Source: Micromonospora trifolii (GTDB lineage Bacteria > Actinomycetota > Actinomycetes > Mycobacteriales > Micromonosporaceae). From it: 64,000 nucleotides of DNA. Location: NCBI RefSeq assembly GCF_022229005.1, contig NZ_JAKKFD010000082.1, forward strand, positions 1-64,000, given 5' to 3'. Position 1 is the stretch's first letter; the number at the start of each line of letters is the position of its first letter. Positions 1-8,161 of the stretch are shown here, in pieces. Position numbers and translations under genes: made by a program. Below the pieces are notes generated by a model. That model ran no database searches, was not told where the DNA came from, and saw nothing but the letters and a program-made list of their open reading frames with translations.

Positions 1-1554
1 CCGCGCCTCGTTGCGTCGTCGGGGGTGTGCGTGTGGGGGTAGCGCCGTCGCCTGGCGCGCTGCGCGCTGTCTGGGCGTCGTGGCGTGACGGGCGGGGCCG
101 GCGTGACGGCGCGGCTCCCCGCTGACGGCGCGGCTCCCCGGACGGCGCGGCTCCTCGTGACGGCGCGGCTCCTCGTGACGGCGCGGCTCCTCGTGACGGC
201 GCGGCTCCTCGTGACGGCGCGGCTCCTCGTGACGGCGCGGCTCCTCGTGACGGACGGCCGCCCAGCGGTCGGCCACCCGGTACTCGGTGCCGGTGGCGTC
301 GGCGTGCACCTCGGCGCGACGTTCCCCGACCCGCAACTCGCGACCATTCTCGTCGTCGCGGACGGCGGCCCACCGGTCACCGGCCCGCAGTTGCGACCAG
401 TACTCGCCGGTGTCGTCGGCCCGCAGCGGTGGCCCGGGCTGCGGCGCCGCGGCTCCGGCCCGGTCGCGCTGCTCCGACCAACCCCGATCGTCCGGGCTGT
501 CCCAGGATTCCGCTGCCGGCCGCTCGGGAGTGCGGTGTGACCGGGCCGCCGGGGCGGGCTCGTCGGGCTGGGCGTACGCGCCGCGCCGATCGGTCCACTC
601 CGGTTCGTCGCGGCGGCCCCTCCAGCCCGGCTCGTCGCCGTACCTGGCCCCGGGGTGCTCCTCCGGCTCACTCCTCGCCCGCCCGGCCGGACGGGGGCGC
701 TCGTCGGCGTCGCCGCCCCGGGTCCACTCCTGCGCGGGTGGGGTCCACTGACCGGCGTACCCGCCGCCGTAGCGCCCGGCCGGCTCGGCCGGGCCACCGT
801 CCACCACAGTGTGCCGGGTGGTGACGTGCACGGTCTCGGTGTGTCGGACCACGCCACCCGGCCGGTGCGCCGCCTCGGGGCGGTCGTGTTCCCGGGGGCG
901 GGCCGAACCGTACGCGGTGGCGGCCGGCCGTTCCGCGCCGTACGTCCCGGCGGGGGCCGGCGGCTCGGGGGCCTCCCGGGCGTACGCCGGCTCGTCGTCC
1001 GGGTGCTCGGGGCGCCCCCATCGGGGCGCGTCGTCGGGGCCGGACACCCGGGCGCGGCCGGCCGACGCGTCACCCCGGTTACGAGCCACCGGTACGTCGT
1101 CCACCGGCGGCTCGACGGCAGCCACCCGCGCCCGTCCGGCGCCCGCCGGCTCGACAGCGGGGGCGGCACCGGCGAGGGCGGCACCACTGGCGTCGAGGCG
1201 GCGGCGCACCGCGGCGATCCCCTCCTGGGCCCGTTGGGCCTGGTCGAGCGCCTGGTTACCGCGCTGGGCGGCGGCCACGATCTCGGTGCGCAGCTCCCGA
1301 CGCAGCTCCTCGATCTCGTCCAGCAGCTCGTCGGTCCGCGCCGAGTCGCCGTCGCCGTCGGATCGCAGCGCGATGGAGAGGCCGATCAGCACCACAGCGA
1401 GGATGGCGAGCACCGCGGCGAAGCGCAGCGGGCCGTTGCCGTCGGCCACCAGCAGGATCAGCGCCGCCACCGGCGCGAGAGCGACGCCCGCCCAGAAGAG
1501 CATGGTCAGCAGCGGTGGTCGACGCCGGGCGTCGGAGATGGCCGGGGCTGGCAT
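1..1554 (-). CDS. Two-helix membrane protein with coiled coil and disordered repeat-bearing tail (3' end outside window)
   Basis: The frame stays open from an ATG at 1554 to the left edge, so at least 518 codons are present and the stop lies outside. Residues about 16-37 and 43-63 are two hydrophobic helices. Residues about 74-120 are charged heptad-like sequence (for example DELLDEIEELRRELR) and should form a coiled coil. The rest is low-complexity, rich in Pro, Arg, Glu and Gly, and includes a run of six RHEEPR hexapeptides encoded by an 18-base tandem repeat. The topology suggests a membrane-anchored protein with a long cytoplasmic tail. No known family is recognised and no function is claimed. 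It follows the osmoprotectant-binding gene on the same strand but is separated from it by a strong hairpin, so it is probably its own transcription unit. Confidence 0.72.
   Translation of the reverse strand, partial: MPAPAISDARRRPPLLTMLFWAGVALAPVAALILLVADGNGPLRFAAVLAILAVVLIGLSIALRSDGDGDSARTDELLDEIEELRRELRTEIVAAAQRGNQALDQAQRAQEGIAAVRRRLDASGAALAGAAPAVEPAGAGRARVAAVEPPVDDVPVARNRGDASAGRARVSGPDDAPRWGRPEHPDDEPAYAREAPEPPAPAGTYGAERPAATAYGSARPREHDRPEAAHRPGGVVRHTETVHVTTRHTVVDGGPAEPAGRYGGGYAGQWTPPAQEWTRGGDADERPRPAGRARSEPEEHPGARYGDEPGWRGRRDEPEWTDRRGAYAQPDEPAPAARSHRTPERPAAESWDSPDDRGWSEQRDRAGAAAPQPGPPLRADDTGEYWSQLRAGDRWAAVRDDENGRELRVGERRAEVHADATGTEYRVADRWAAVRHEEPRRHEEPRRHEEPRRHEEPRRHEEPRRHEEPRRPGSRAVSGEPRRHAGPARHATTPRQRAARQATALPPHAHPRRRNEAR
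105..248. repeat. 18-base tandem repeat inside a coding region
   Basis: Six identical copies of gacggcgcggctcctcgt lie head to tail at 141-248. Two degenerate copies precede them at 105-123 (19 bases) and 124-140 (17 bases). On the minus strand each perfect unit adds six residues (RHEEPR) to the tail of the left-edge gene. The 19- and 17-base variants compensate each other, so the frame is kept overall. Unit length is a multiple of three, so copy number can vary without breaking the gene. Confidence 0.95.
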
Positions 1555-1610
1555 GGCTGTGCAGCCTACCCACGATAACCATCGGAGGGAACGGGGTCCC
1601 CGGGACGCGC

Positions 1611-1644
1611 GAACGCCCCCGCCCGGTCGGGGGCGGGGGCGTTC
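1611..1644. terminator. Hairpin terminator after the osmoprotectant-binding gene
   Basis: A perfect 14-base inverted repeat (gaacgcccccgccc, 1611-1624, with its complement at 1631-1644) surrounds a six-base loop. It sits 20 bases beyond the stop of the substrate-binding lipoprotein gene and upstream of the next minus-strand gene. There is no clear T-run, as is common for actinobacterial terminators. Confidence 0.65.
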
Positions 1645-1664
1645 TCATCGCGTGCGGGAAGGGC

Positions 1665-2669
1665 TCAGCTGGTAGCGAAGGCGCCATCCGAGGAGAAGAT
1701 GAGGCCCACGCTGATCGAACCGTCGCGCAGCCCGCTCTTGGTCAGCGGGCCGCCCTGGTCCAGGGAGGAGAACTTGCCGACCGACAGCCCGTACGTCTTC
1801 TCCAGGCCCGGCTTGCAGAACGGACGCTGCTCGCACTCCGGCGGGCCACCCAGCACTGTCGCGCTGCCGGAGCACTTCGCCGCCAGCTCGGAGAGGGTCC
1901 GCACGCCGTACTTGTCGGCGAAGGCCTGGGTCACGGCGAAGGCGTTCTGGTCCTGTGCGGCGGCCGGGGTGCCGAAGGTGAGGCCGGCCTTGTCGCCCTC
2001 GGCCTTGAGTGCGGTCACCGTCGTGTTGATGTCCGGCGAGGAGACCGGCTGAGCGTTCTGGCCGTTGGCCTTGGTGTTGAGGAACTCGGCCATGGTCGCC
2101 GCGTACTCCGGGACGACCTGGATCTCGCCCTTCTCCAGAGCCGGGGCGTACAGCTCCCGGTTGCCGATCTGCTGCACCTTGACCTGGTAGCCGGCGGCGC
2201 TGAGCGCGATCCGGTACAGCTCGCCCAGGATCTGGCTCTCGGCGAAGTTGCCGGCGCCCACGGTGATGTCGCCGCCCGGGCCCTTGGCGATGCCCGCGGT
2301 GAGGTTGTTCGCGCCGGCGAACTCCTCGGCCGCCACCTTGGGGGTCTTGCGGTCCTCGTTCACCGCCTTGTTGAGCTGGATCAGCTTCGGGGTGTCCAGC
2401 GTGGCGGAGACCTTGTCCAGTGCGGCGATCAGCTGCGGATTGGCCGCCTTGCTGTTGACAGCGGGAATGACGTTGTCGGAGTTCTGGAGCTTCTTGTCGT
2501 CCTGCAGAGCGATGAGCTGCTGACCGGCGACCGGGGCGCACCCGGCGCCGGAGGCGCTCGTCTGGGGTGCGTCGGTGCCGGACGAGCCGGCGCCACCGCA
2601 GCCAGTGAGGAGTCCTGCCCCGGCGATGGCGCTGACAGCCCCGATCGCCAGACGTGTACGTGCGCGCAT
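1665..2669 (-). CDS. Osmoprotectant (glycine betaine/choline-type) ABC transporter substrate-binding lipoprotein, apparently circularly permuted
   Basis: 334 residues from ATG 2669, which has GGAAGG upstream and gives a lipoprotein signal peptide with lipobox LLTGC (Cys24). A longer reading to 2777 has no signal and is rejected. The central part (TVGAGNFAESQILGELY, then VPEYAATMAEF) is the OpuAC/ProX fold of quaternary-amine-binding proteins. The usual C-terminal lobe segment (LQDDKKL, NVIPAV, LDKVSATLDTPKLIQLN) stands at the N-terminus just after the lipid anchor, and the protein ends at GLIFSSDGAFATS, where the family normally continues into that segment. The order of the fold therefore looks rotated. 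It should bind a compatible solute outside the membrane and hand it to the two permeases encoded upstream. Family is secure; the exact ligand is not. Confidence 0.88.
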   Translation of the reverse strand: MRARTRLAIGAVSAIAGAGLLTGCGGAGSSGTDAPQTSASGAGCAPVAGQQLIALQDDKKLQNSDNVIPAVNSKAANPQLIAALDKVSATLDTPKLIQLNKAVNEDRKTPKVAAEEFAGANNLTAGIAKGPGGDITVGAGNFAESQILGELYRIALSAAGYQVKVQQIGNRELYAPALEKGEIQVVPEYAATMAEFLNTKANGQNAQPVSSPDINTTVTALKAEGDKAGLTFGTPAAAQDQNAFAVTQAFADKYGVRTLSELAAKCSGSATVLGGPPECEQRPFCKPGLEKTYGLSVGKFSSLDQGGPLTKSGLRDGSISVGLIFSSDGAFATS

Positions 2670-2869
2670 GTGCCCGCCTTCCGTGTCCCGGCGCGGCCCG
2701 TCCCGGGCCGGCCGCGTGTCCGACGGGCGATCCTGACTGTCGGCCGCCCGCGAATGTCCACCCAACATGCTCCGCAAGCGACCGACAACTTGGGATGGAC
2801 TTCGTCACCCCATCGTCACCGATTTGACGGGCGTGGGTCGCCAGCGCGACGCGGACTCACCCGGACGGG

Positions 2870-3610
2870 TCAGGCGCTCCCGGTGGCGTCGGCGGCGCGG
2901 GGTCGCCCGAGGCGCTGCCGACCGCGCCGCAGCGGCTTGGGGGTGACCAGCCGTTCGACGCCGCCGAGGACCACCTCGGCCAGCAGCGCGAGCCCGGCCA
3001 CCAGCACACCGCCGGCGACGATCTGCCCGCCACCGGCCGCGATACCGATACCGAAGCCGGTCCTGATGATCTGGCCCAGGCCGCCGCCGTTGACGAAGGA
3101 GGCCAGCGCCGCGGTCGCGATCACCTGGACCGCCGCGGTTCGGAAGCCGGCCGCCAGGTAGGGCACCGCGAGCGGCAGCTCCACCCGGCGCAGCAGCTGC
3201 GCGCTGGACAGGCCCATCCCCCGGGCCGCGTCGCGGGCCTCCGGGTCCACCTGCCGCACCCCGGTGTAGGCGTTGGCCAGCAGCGGCGGAACGGCGAAGA
3301 CAGCCAGTGCCACCACGACCGGTGTCTTCCCGAAGCCGCTGGCGAAGACGACCGGGAGGATGGTCAGCAGCGCCAGGGTGGGGATCGCCAGGGTGGCGTT
3401 GGAGATCAGCACCACGAGGCCGCCACCTCGGCCGAGGTGCCCCAGCCAGAGCCCGAGCGGCCAGGCCACCAGGCAGCCGAGCGCCACCGCCAGGGCGGAG
3501 ATCGTCAGGTGCTCGCCGAGCCGGTCCAGCATGCCGCCGGGGTTGGTCCAGTTCAGTGGGTCGTTGATCCAGGTGATCGCCTGCCCGATCGGGTTCGCCG
3601 CGACGGTCAC
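2870..3610 (-). CDS. Osmoprotectant ABC transporter permease (second of two)
   Basis: 246 residues from a GTG at 3610 that overlaps the stop of the upstream permease by four bases (GTGA), so the two are translationally coupled. The protein is hydrophobic with about five to six membrane helices and the binding-protein-dependent permease (BPD_transp_1) EAA-loop region EARDAARGMGLSSAQLLRR, which docks on the ATPase. It resembles OpuCB/OpuCD and ProW-like permeases. A longer upstream reading to 3889 is only the shadow of the overlapping permease frame. Together with the binding lipoprotein and the divergent ATPase it should form a quaternary-ammonium uptake system. Confidence 0.88.
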   Translation of the reverse strand: MTVAANPIGQAITWINDPLNWTNPGGMLDRLGEHLTISALAVALGCLVAWPLGLWLGHLGRGGGLVVLISNATLAIPTLALLTILPVVFASGFGKTPVVVALAVFAVPPLLANAYTGVRQVDPEARDAARGMGLSSAQLLRRVELPLAVPYLAAGFRTAAVQVIATAALASFVNGGGLGQIIRTGFGIGIAAGGGQIVAGGVLVAGLALLAEVVLGGVERLVTPKPLRRGRQRLGRPRAADATGSA

Positions 3611-4293
3611 CGTGCCCTCCGGGTGGACCAGGGGGTCACCAGTCGGGCGACCAGGATGAGCAGCAGGTCGAGCACGACCGCGAGCGCCACGCAGAGCAGC
3701 GCGGCTGTCATGATCTCGGCCTTGTAGAGGTTGTTCTGGAAGCCCGCGAAGATCAACTGCCCGAGCCCGCCGTGCCCGACCAACACCCCGACCGTGACCA
3801 ACGCCACTGTCGAGACGGTCGCCAGCCGTACGCCGGTCACGATGCCCGGCAGCGCCAGCGGCAGGTCGATCCGGAACAGGCGCCTCCACCGGCCGTAACC
3901 CATGCCCTCGGCGGCCTCGCGAACCTCCGGGGGCACCTGGTTGAGACCGGCCACCACGTTGCGCACGATCAGCAGCAGCGCGTAGAGGACCAGCCCGACC
4001 AGCACAGTGGTCGCCCCGGTGCCCAGGTAGGGGGCGATGAACGCGAAGAGCGCCAACGACGGGATGGTGTAGACCACCCCACTGACGGCGAGGATCGGGC
4101 CGGCGAGCGGACGGACCCAGTACGCCAGCACGGACAACGGCAGCGCGATCAGCACCGCGATCAACACCGCTCGCCCGGTGAGGGAGGCGTGTTCGCGCAC
4201 CGCGGCGAGGATCGTGTCAGAGTTGTCCCGCACGTACTGCCAGGAGAACCAGGGGTTACCCGGGTCGGCCCGGTAGCTCAGGCGGAAGGACAT
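3607..4293 (-). CDS. Osmoprotectant ABC transporter permease (first of two)
   Basis: 228 residues from ATG 4293. The N-terminal 35 residues are hydrophilic and precede about five membrane helices. The EAA-loop (EVREAAEGMGYGRWRRL) is present at about residues 125-143, followed by LPLALPGIVTGVR, typical of OpuC/ProW-type permeases. It pairs with the second permease through a four-base overlap. The divergent ATPase begins within 2 to 30 bases of this start, so promoters for both units must lie inside or across the two 5' coding ends. Homology to the family is secure; substrate specificity is inferred from the neighbouring binding protein. Confidence 0.9.
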   Translation of the reverse strand: MSFRLSYRADPGNPWFSWQYVRDNSDTILAAVREHASLTGRAVLIAVLIALPLSVLAYWVRPLAGPILAVSGVVYTIPSLALFAFIAPYLGTGATTVLVGLVLYALLLIVRNVVAGLNQVPPEVREAAEGMGYGRWRRLFRIDLPLALPGIVTGVRLATVSTVALVTVGVLVGHGGLGQLIFAGFQNNLYKAEIMTAALLCVALAVVLDLLLILVARLVTPWSTRRAR

Positions 4294-4322
4294 ACGTGGA
4301 CGTTACCCCGGAGGCTGCCAGC

Positions 4323-5300
4323 GTGGCCCAATCCCCTCGCGCGGCGTCGATCTCCCTGGAGGGCATCCAGAAGCGCTACCCGAACGGCACCGAGGCTGTC
4401 CGTGACCTCAGCCTGGAGGTCCGGGCCGGCGAGCTGGTGGTGCTGATCGGCCCGTCCGGCTGCGGCAAGTCGACAGTGCTGCGAATGATCAATCGCCTGA
4501 TCGAGCCGACCGCCGGTCGCATCACGCTCGGCGACGAGGACGTCACCGACGTCGACCCGGTGCGACTACGCCGTCGCATCGGTTATGTGATCCAGAACGT
4601 CGGCCTCTTTCCACACCAGACGGTACGGGCCAACGTGGCCACAGTGCCGGGTCTGCTCCGCTGGCCCAAGAGCCAGACCCGGGCCCGGGTCGACGAGCTG
4701 CTCGACCTTGTCGGGCTGGACCCGACGGAGTTCGGCGGTCGCTACCCGCACGAGCTGTCGGGTGGCCAGCGGCAGCGGGTCGGGGTGGCGCGCGCGCTCG
4801 CCGCCGACCCGGTGGTGCTGTTGATGGACGAGCCTTTCTCGGCCGTCGACCCGATCGTCCGGGCCCGCCTCCAGGAGGAGTTCCTGCGCCTCCAGGCCGA
4901 GGTGCGCAAGACGATCGTGCTGGTCACCCACGACCTCGACGAGGCTGTCCGACTCGGTGACCGGATCGCGGTCCTCTCCGAGGGCGGGCACCTGGAGCAG
5001 TACGACACGCCGGCCGCGCTGCTCGGCGCACCCGCCACCCCGTTCGTACGCGAGTTCGTCGGCGCCGACCGGGGCATCCGCCGGCTGGCGGTCACCCCGC
5101 TCGACCGGGAGGCGCTGGATCCGGTGCCCGAGGACGCCGCAGCGGATCTGCCCACCGTCGAGGTGGACGGCTCGGCGTACGACGCGTTGGCGGTCCTGCT
5201 CACCTCGGGCCGGGACCGGCTCCTCGTGACCGACGCCGGCCGGCCGGTGGGCGCGCTCAGCCGACAGCGGCTCCTCGACCTCGGCCGTCCGACCAGCTGA
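4323..5300 (+). CDS. Osmoprotectant ABC transporter ATP-binding protein
   Basis: 325 residues from GTG 4323, chosen because GGAGG stands eight bases upstream; an upstream GTG at 4296 would place the start only 2 bases from the divergent permease. Walker A is GPSGCGKST, signature LSGGQRQR, Walker B VVLLMDEPFSAVD and the switch histidine is in LVTHD. The last ~70 residues form a partial CBS-like region (LLVTDAGRPVGALSRQ), as in OpuCA/ProV proteins where tandem CBS domains sense ionic strength; here only one CBS-like repeat is evident. It energises the two permeases encoded divergently. The gene is a single-gene unit ending at a hairpin. Confidence 0.92.
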   Translation: MAQSPRAASISLEGIQKRYPNGTEAVRDLSLEVRAGELVVLIGPSGCGKSTVLRMINRLIEPTAGRITLGDEDVTDVDPVRLRRRIGYVIQNVGLFPHQTVRANVATVPGLLRWPKSQTRARVDELLDLVGLDPTEFGGRYPHELSGGQRQRVGVARALAADPVVLLMDEPFSAVDPIVRARLQEEFLRLQAEVRKTIVLVTHDLDEAVRLGDRIAVLSEGGHLEQYDTPAALLGAPATPFVREFVGADRGIRRLAVTPLDREALDPVPEDAAADLPTVEVDGSAYDALAVLLTSGRDRLLVTDAGRPVGALSRQRLLDLGRPTS

Positions 5301-5330
5301 CCCACTCCGGCCGGGCGCACGGACGACCGC

Positions 5331-5362
5331 CGCGCCTGATCCGCCTCTGCGGGTCAGGCGCG
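5331..5362. terminator. Bidirectional hairpin between convergent genes
   Basis: cgcgcctgatccgc (5331-5344) pairs with gcgggtcaggcgcg (5349-5362) with one mismatch across a four-base loop. It lies between the ATPase gene and the convergent minus-strand gene, and its right arm covers that gene's stop codon. Confidence 0.6.
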
Positions 5363-5914
5363 ACCGCCGAGGCTGGCGATGCCGATGATCCACCCGGTGA
5401 GGAAGCCGTAACCGGCACCGGTGCTGGCGTCCTGTAGGGCCCCCAGCAGTGACGGTGCCGGGCCGAGCAGCGCCGCCAGCACGGCGGCCAGCCCACCAGC
5501 CAACACGTATGCGGCCCAGCCGGAGAAGAACTGGCTGACCGGGCCGGGCACCCGGGCGACCTGGGCGGCGGGCAACAGGTAGAGCAGCGCCACAGCGAGG
5601 ACCACCAGCAGCACGGCTCGCACGTCGGCGGCGAACAACCCGCCGGCCTGCCCGTCCGCGTCGAGCCGCCAGGCCGGCCAGGCGAGCAGGCGCGCGTAGA
5701 ACGCGCCGGCCGACTCCGGGTCGGTCAGTGTGACGGCCCAACCGGTGTACGCCGGACTGCCGCAGATGCCGACCAGCAGCAACACCGCGAGCGCTCCGGT
5801 GCCGGCGGCCGTGCCGTAACGGCTGACCGGGCCGGAACGGTGGATGAGCGACGCGATCCGCCCAGGCCCCGAACCGGTGGCTCGGGCGGACCTGGGCTGC
5901 CCCGAGCGGCTCAG
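5354..5914 (-). CDS. Small polytopic membrane protein, unknown family
   Basis: The hydrophobic frame has about four membrane helices (ALAVLLLVGICG, VRAVLLVVLAVALLYLLP, YVLAGGLAAVLAALLG, GYGFLTGWIIGI). The start is uncertain. The only ATG (5995) would overlap the upstream gene by 85 bases. A CTG at 5914 overlaps that gene's stop as CTGA and keeps the whole first helix. A GTG at 5785 would cut into that helix. I give the CTG as the most economical reading, about 186 residues. It appears to be translated with the 102-residue protein before it. No family is recognised. Confidence 0.6.
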   Translation of the reverse strand: MSRSGQPRSARATGSGPGRIASLIHRSGPVSRYGTAAGTGALAVLLLVGICGSPAYTGWAVTLTDPESAGAFYARLLAWPAWRLDADGQAGGLFAADVRAVLLVVLAVALLYLLPAAQVARVPGPVSQFFSGWAAYVLAGGLAAVLAALLGPAPSLLGALQDASTGAGYGFLTGWIIGIASLGGRA

Positions 5915-6219
5915 TGCTTCATCAGGTAGTCGATGAAGGCGGCCCGCAGCAGCGGCGCCGACTCCTCGTAACCGTGACCGGTCAGCTCCCGCCACAGCGC
6001 ATTGGCCTCGTCGATCGTCGGGCCGATCGAGTTCGGAGCGCCGTCGAGCACCGTGGCCTCGTCAGCGTTCGGCAGGCGGCGCAGCACCGACCAGTAGAAC
6101 TTCACGTCCCGACGCTCCCGGGCGAGGGCGAACGCCCGCTCCCGCAACTCCTCGGTGGACAGCGCGTCAAGCTCGGCGAACGAGGTTCCGCTCGGGGTGG
6201 CGGCAGGTGTGTCGGTCAT
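5911..6219 (-). CDS. 102-residue soluble protein, unknown function
   Basis: Starts at ATG 6219 (MTDTPAATPSG) and ends at 5911. After a short polar N-terminus it is mostly helical and charged (AELDALSTEELRERAFALA, then DEANALWRELTGHGYEES). No signal peptide or membrane segment is seen and no known domain is recognised. It lies just before the small membrane protein gene, probably in one transcript, and 52 bases downstream of the RbsC-like permease gene. Confidence 0.72.
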   Translation of the reverse strand: MTDTPAATPSGTSFAELDALSTEELRERAFALARERRDVKFYWSVLRRLPNADEATVLDGAPNSIGPTIDEANALWRELTGHGYEESAPLLRAAFIDYLMKH

Positions 6220-6271
6220 GTCGCCGAGCCTAACGGTCGAGATCAGCTCCGGCTCGGCGGACGCGACGGGC

Positions 6272-7486
6272 TCACCGCTCGTCGGTGTCCCACCGTCGCG
6301 GGCCGTCCTCCCACCGCGGATCCCGCCACGGGTCGACCGGTTGCGGCGCGGCCTGGGTCGGCAGCGTCGGAGGCCAGTTGTCGACGGACTGCGGCTGCGG
6401 CGTGGTCCAGCCCGAGCTGATCGTGCCGTCGCTGACCGGCTCGGGCCGGTCCGGGCTGCCGGTTCGGGGCCGCCCGAGCGTCTCGACCAGCCGGGTGGCC
6501 ACCAGCCCGACGCCGAGCGCGGCCCCGCCGACCACCCAGTTGCTCAGCGTCCAGCCGCGCTCCGACGCGTACACCTGGAAGACGGTGACCAGGCCGACCG
6601 CCAGCAGCGTGCCGAACACACCGCCCCGGCGGCCGTACGCGCTGGTGCCGGCGAGCAGGGCCACCCCGATGGCCAGCACCGTCCAGTCCAGCCCCGACGT
6701 GGGCGCCACCGGCCCGGGGTCATTGGCGGCGAGCAGCACGCCGGCCAGAGCGGCCAGCACCGAGGAGATGACCAGCGCGACGGCGGTCACCACGGCGGCC
6801 ACCGCGCCCCGCCGACGGGCCGGGTCGGCGATTGGTCGGTACCGGCCGACGAGCCGGCGGATCGCCCGGATGGCGCCGAACAGCCCGCCGAGGACGGCCA
6901 CCGCGGCGAAGCCGGCGAAGAGGTAACCGGCGCTGCTGCTCGGGTCGTAGTCACCCTGCACCAGCACGGGCGCCGAACGGCGCTCGATGTACACCACCAC
7001 GGCGGCGGCTCCGGCCAGGCTGGCGGCCCAGCTCGGCACGTGCAGCACCACAACGGCCAGCGCCAGCGCCAGCCCGCCCACCGCGGCGACCGCCACGGCC
7101 GGGCCGAGCGACGCCGGCAGGCCCCGGTCACCCTGCTCGGCGTAGTGCAGGGCGGCCGCTACCGCGATCGGGCCGACGGCCAGGTTCGGCGCTGCCGTAC
7201 GCAGGCTCAGCCCGGCGGCCAGGGCGAGCAACCCGAGCCCGACCGCGTCGATCAGCAGCGTGCGCAGGTTGCCGTCGCGCACAGCTGTCGGATCCTCCCG
7301 CCAGAGCAGCCAGCTCACGGCGGCCAGCCCGGCCAGCAACAGCAGCTCCCAGCCCAGGTGGACGCCGATCCGATCCCGGCCGGGCTCACCGTGGGTGGGG
7401 TCGTCGAAGACGTTGTCCAGAACGGCGGCCGGCACCCCCGACGAGGGTTCGGCCGACCGGTCCCGGCCCGCTTCTTCGTACCCCAT
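6272..7486 (-). CDS. RbsC-like polytopic membrane protein (branched-chain/sugar ABC permease fold) with disordered tail
   Basis: 404 residues from ATG 7486, chosen because a strong GGGGAGGCGG ribosome site stands directly upstream; the reading to 7570 adds unrelated sequence. Around ten hydrophobic helices span residues 45 to 340. The stretch from ASLGPAVAVAAVGGLALA to VLHVPSWAASLAGAA recalls the conserved core of BPD_transp_2 permeases, where a G-rich helix precedes RVPSFI-like sequence. The last ~80 residues are Pro/Trp-rich and disordered, probably cytoplasmic. No ATPase or binding protein of the sugar type is adjacent, so if it is a transporter its partners are elsewhere. The substrate cannot be read from the sequence. 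Confidence 0.78.
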   Translation of the reverse strand: MGYEEAGRDRSAEPSSGVPAAVLDNVFDDPTHGEPGRDRIGVHLGWELLLLAGLAAVSWLLWREDPTAVRDGNLRTLLIDAVGLGLLALAAGLSLRTAAPNLAVGPIAVAAALHYAEQGDRGLPASLGPAVAVAAVGGLALALAVVVLHVPSWAASLAGAAAVVVYIERRSAPVLVQGDYDPSSSAGYLFAGFAAVAVLGGLFGAIRAIRRLVGRYRPIADPARRRGAVAAVVTAVALVISSVLAALAGVLLAANDPGPVAPTSGLDWTVLAIGVALLAGTSAYGRRGGVFGTLLAVGLVTVFQVYASERGWTLSNWVVGGAALGVGLVATRLVETLGRPRTGSPDRPEPVSDGTISSGWTTPQPQSVDNWPPTLPTQAAPQPVDPWRDPRWEDGPRRWDTDER

Positions 7487-7605
7487 GACGCCGCCTCCCC
7501 AGTGGCCGACCGTCCCCAGTCCGGCGCACGGACGGACCCTGGGCGGCCCTTGCTCTCCGATCGCAGGCACCGTACCCGCGCCCGCAGCCGGGCGTAACCC
7601 CCTGC

Positions 7606-8142
7606 TCAGCGCTGGCCGGGGCGGCTCTCCCGAGGGTCCTGCTCGCGCTCGTCGTCCGGGCGTTCCGGCACGCGGCAGGAGCGCTCCAACCAGAGCGCGG
7701 CCCCGACCAGTGCCAGCGAGGCGAGCAGACCCCCGGCGGCGGCCGGTCGATCGTCCAGGGCGGCACGGGTGGTCTCCACGAAGAGCCAGCCGGTGAGCCC
7801 CGCGTAGAAGCCCGCGAAGATCGCCGCGGCCAGTGCCGACGCCTTGGCCAGCACCACGAAGCGGGCGACCAACAGCGGATTGACCGGGTCCCGACCCGGC
7901 TTGCGCTCGATCCGGCCCCGGGTGTTGATCGCGGCGTACGCCTCCAGCACGGCGAGCCCGGCCAGCGTCACCACCGGCAGCCAGGGCAGCCGGGGAATGC
8001 CGCTGTAGTAGAGGGTGCTGATCAGCAGCCAGGCCACCGCCGCCGCGGCCAGGCCAGCCACGACCAGGGTCGAGATCCGGGTGGGGCCCATCCGCGACCC
8101 GTCCGGGCCCGACCCGCTGGGTGGGGGCTTCGCCTGCGTCAT
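7606..8142 (-). CDS. DUF3180 membrane protein
   Basis: 178 residues from ATG 8142. Four hydrophobic helices (around residues 25-45, 55-75, 95-118, 135-155) and the conserved-looking GRIERKPGRDPVNPLLVARF between helices two and three match the actinobacterial DUF3180 family. Members commonly sit directly after folK, as this one does (gap 19 bases from the folK stop to this ATG). Function is unknown. The position suggests co-transcription with the folate genes. The charged C-terminal tail (PDDEREQDPRES) is presumably cytoplasmic. Confidence 0.85.
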   Translation of the reverse strand: MTQAKPPPSGSGPDGSRMGPTRISTLVVAGLAAAAVAWLLISTLYYSGIPRLPWLPVVTLAGLAVLEAYAAINTRGRIERKPGRDPVNPLLVARFVVLAKASALAAAIFAGFYAGLTGWLFVETTRAALDDRPAAAGGLLASLALVGAALWLERSCRVPERPDDEREQDPRESRPGQR

Positions 8143-8161
8143 GCCGGCCGGTTCCGCTCGG

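Noticed and set aside
105..248. Short tandem repeats as a possible CRISPR array
   Set aside because: Units are contiguous, 18 bases, without spacers and in a coding frame; no cas genes.
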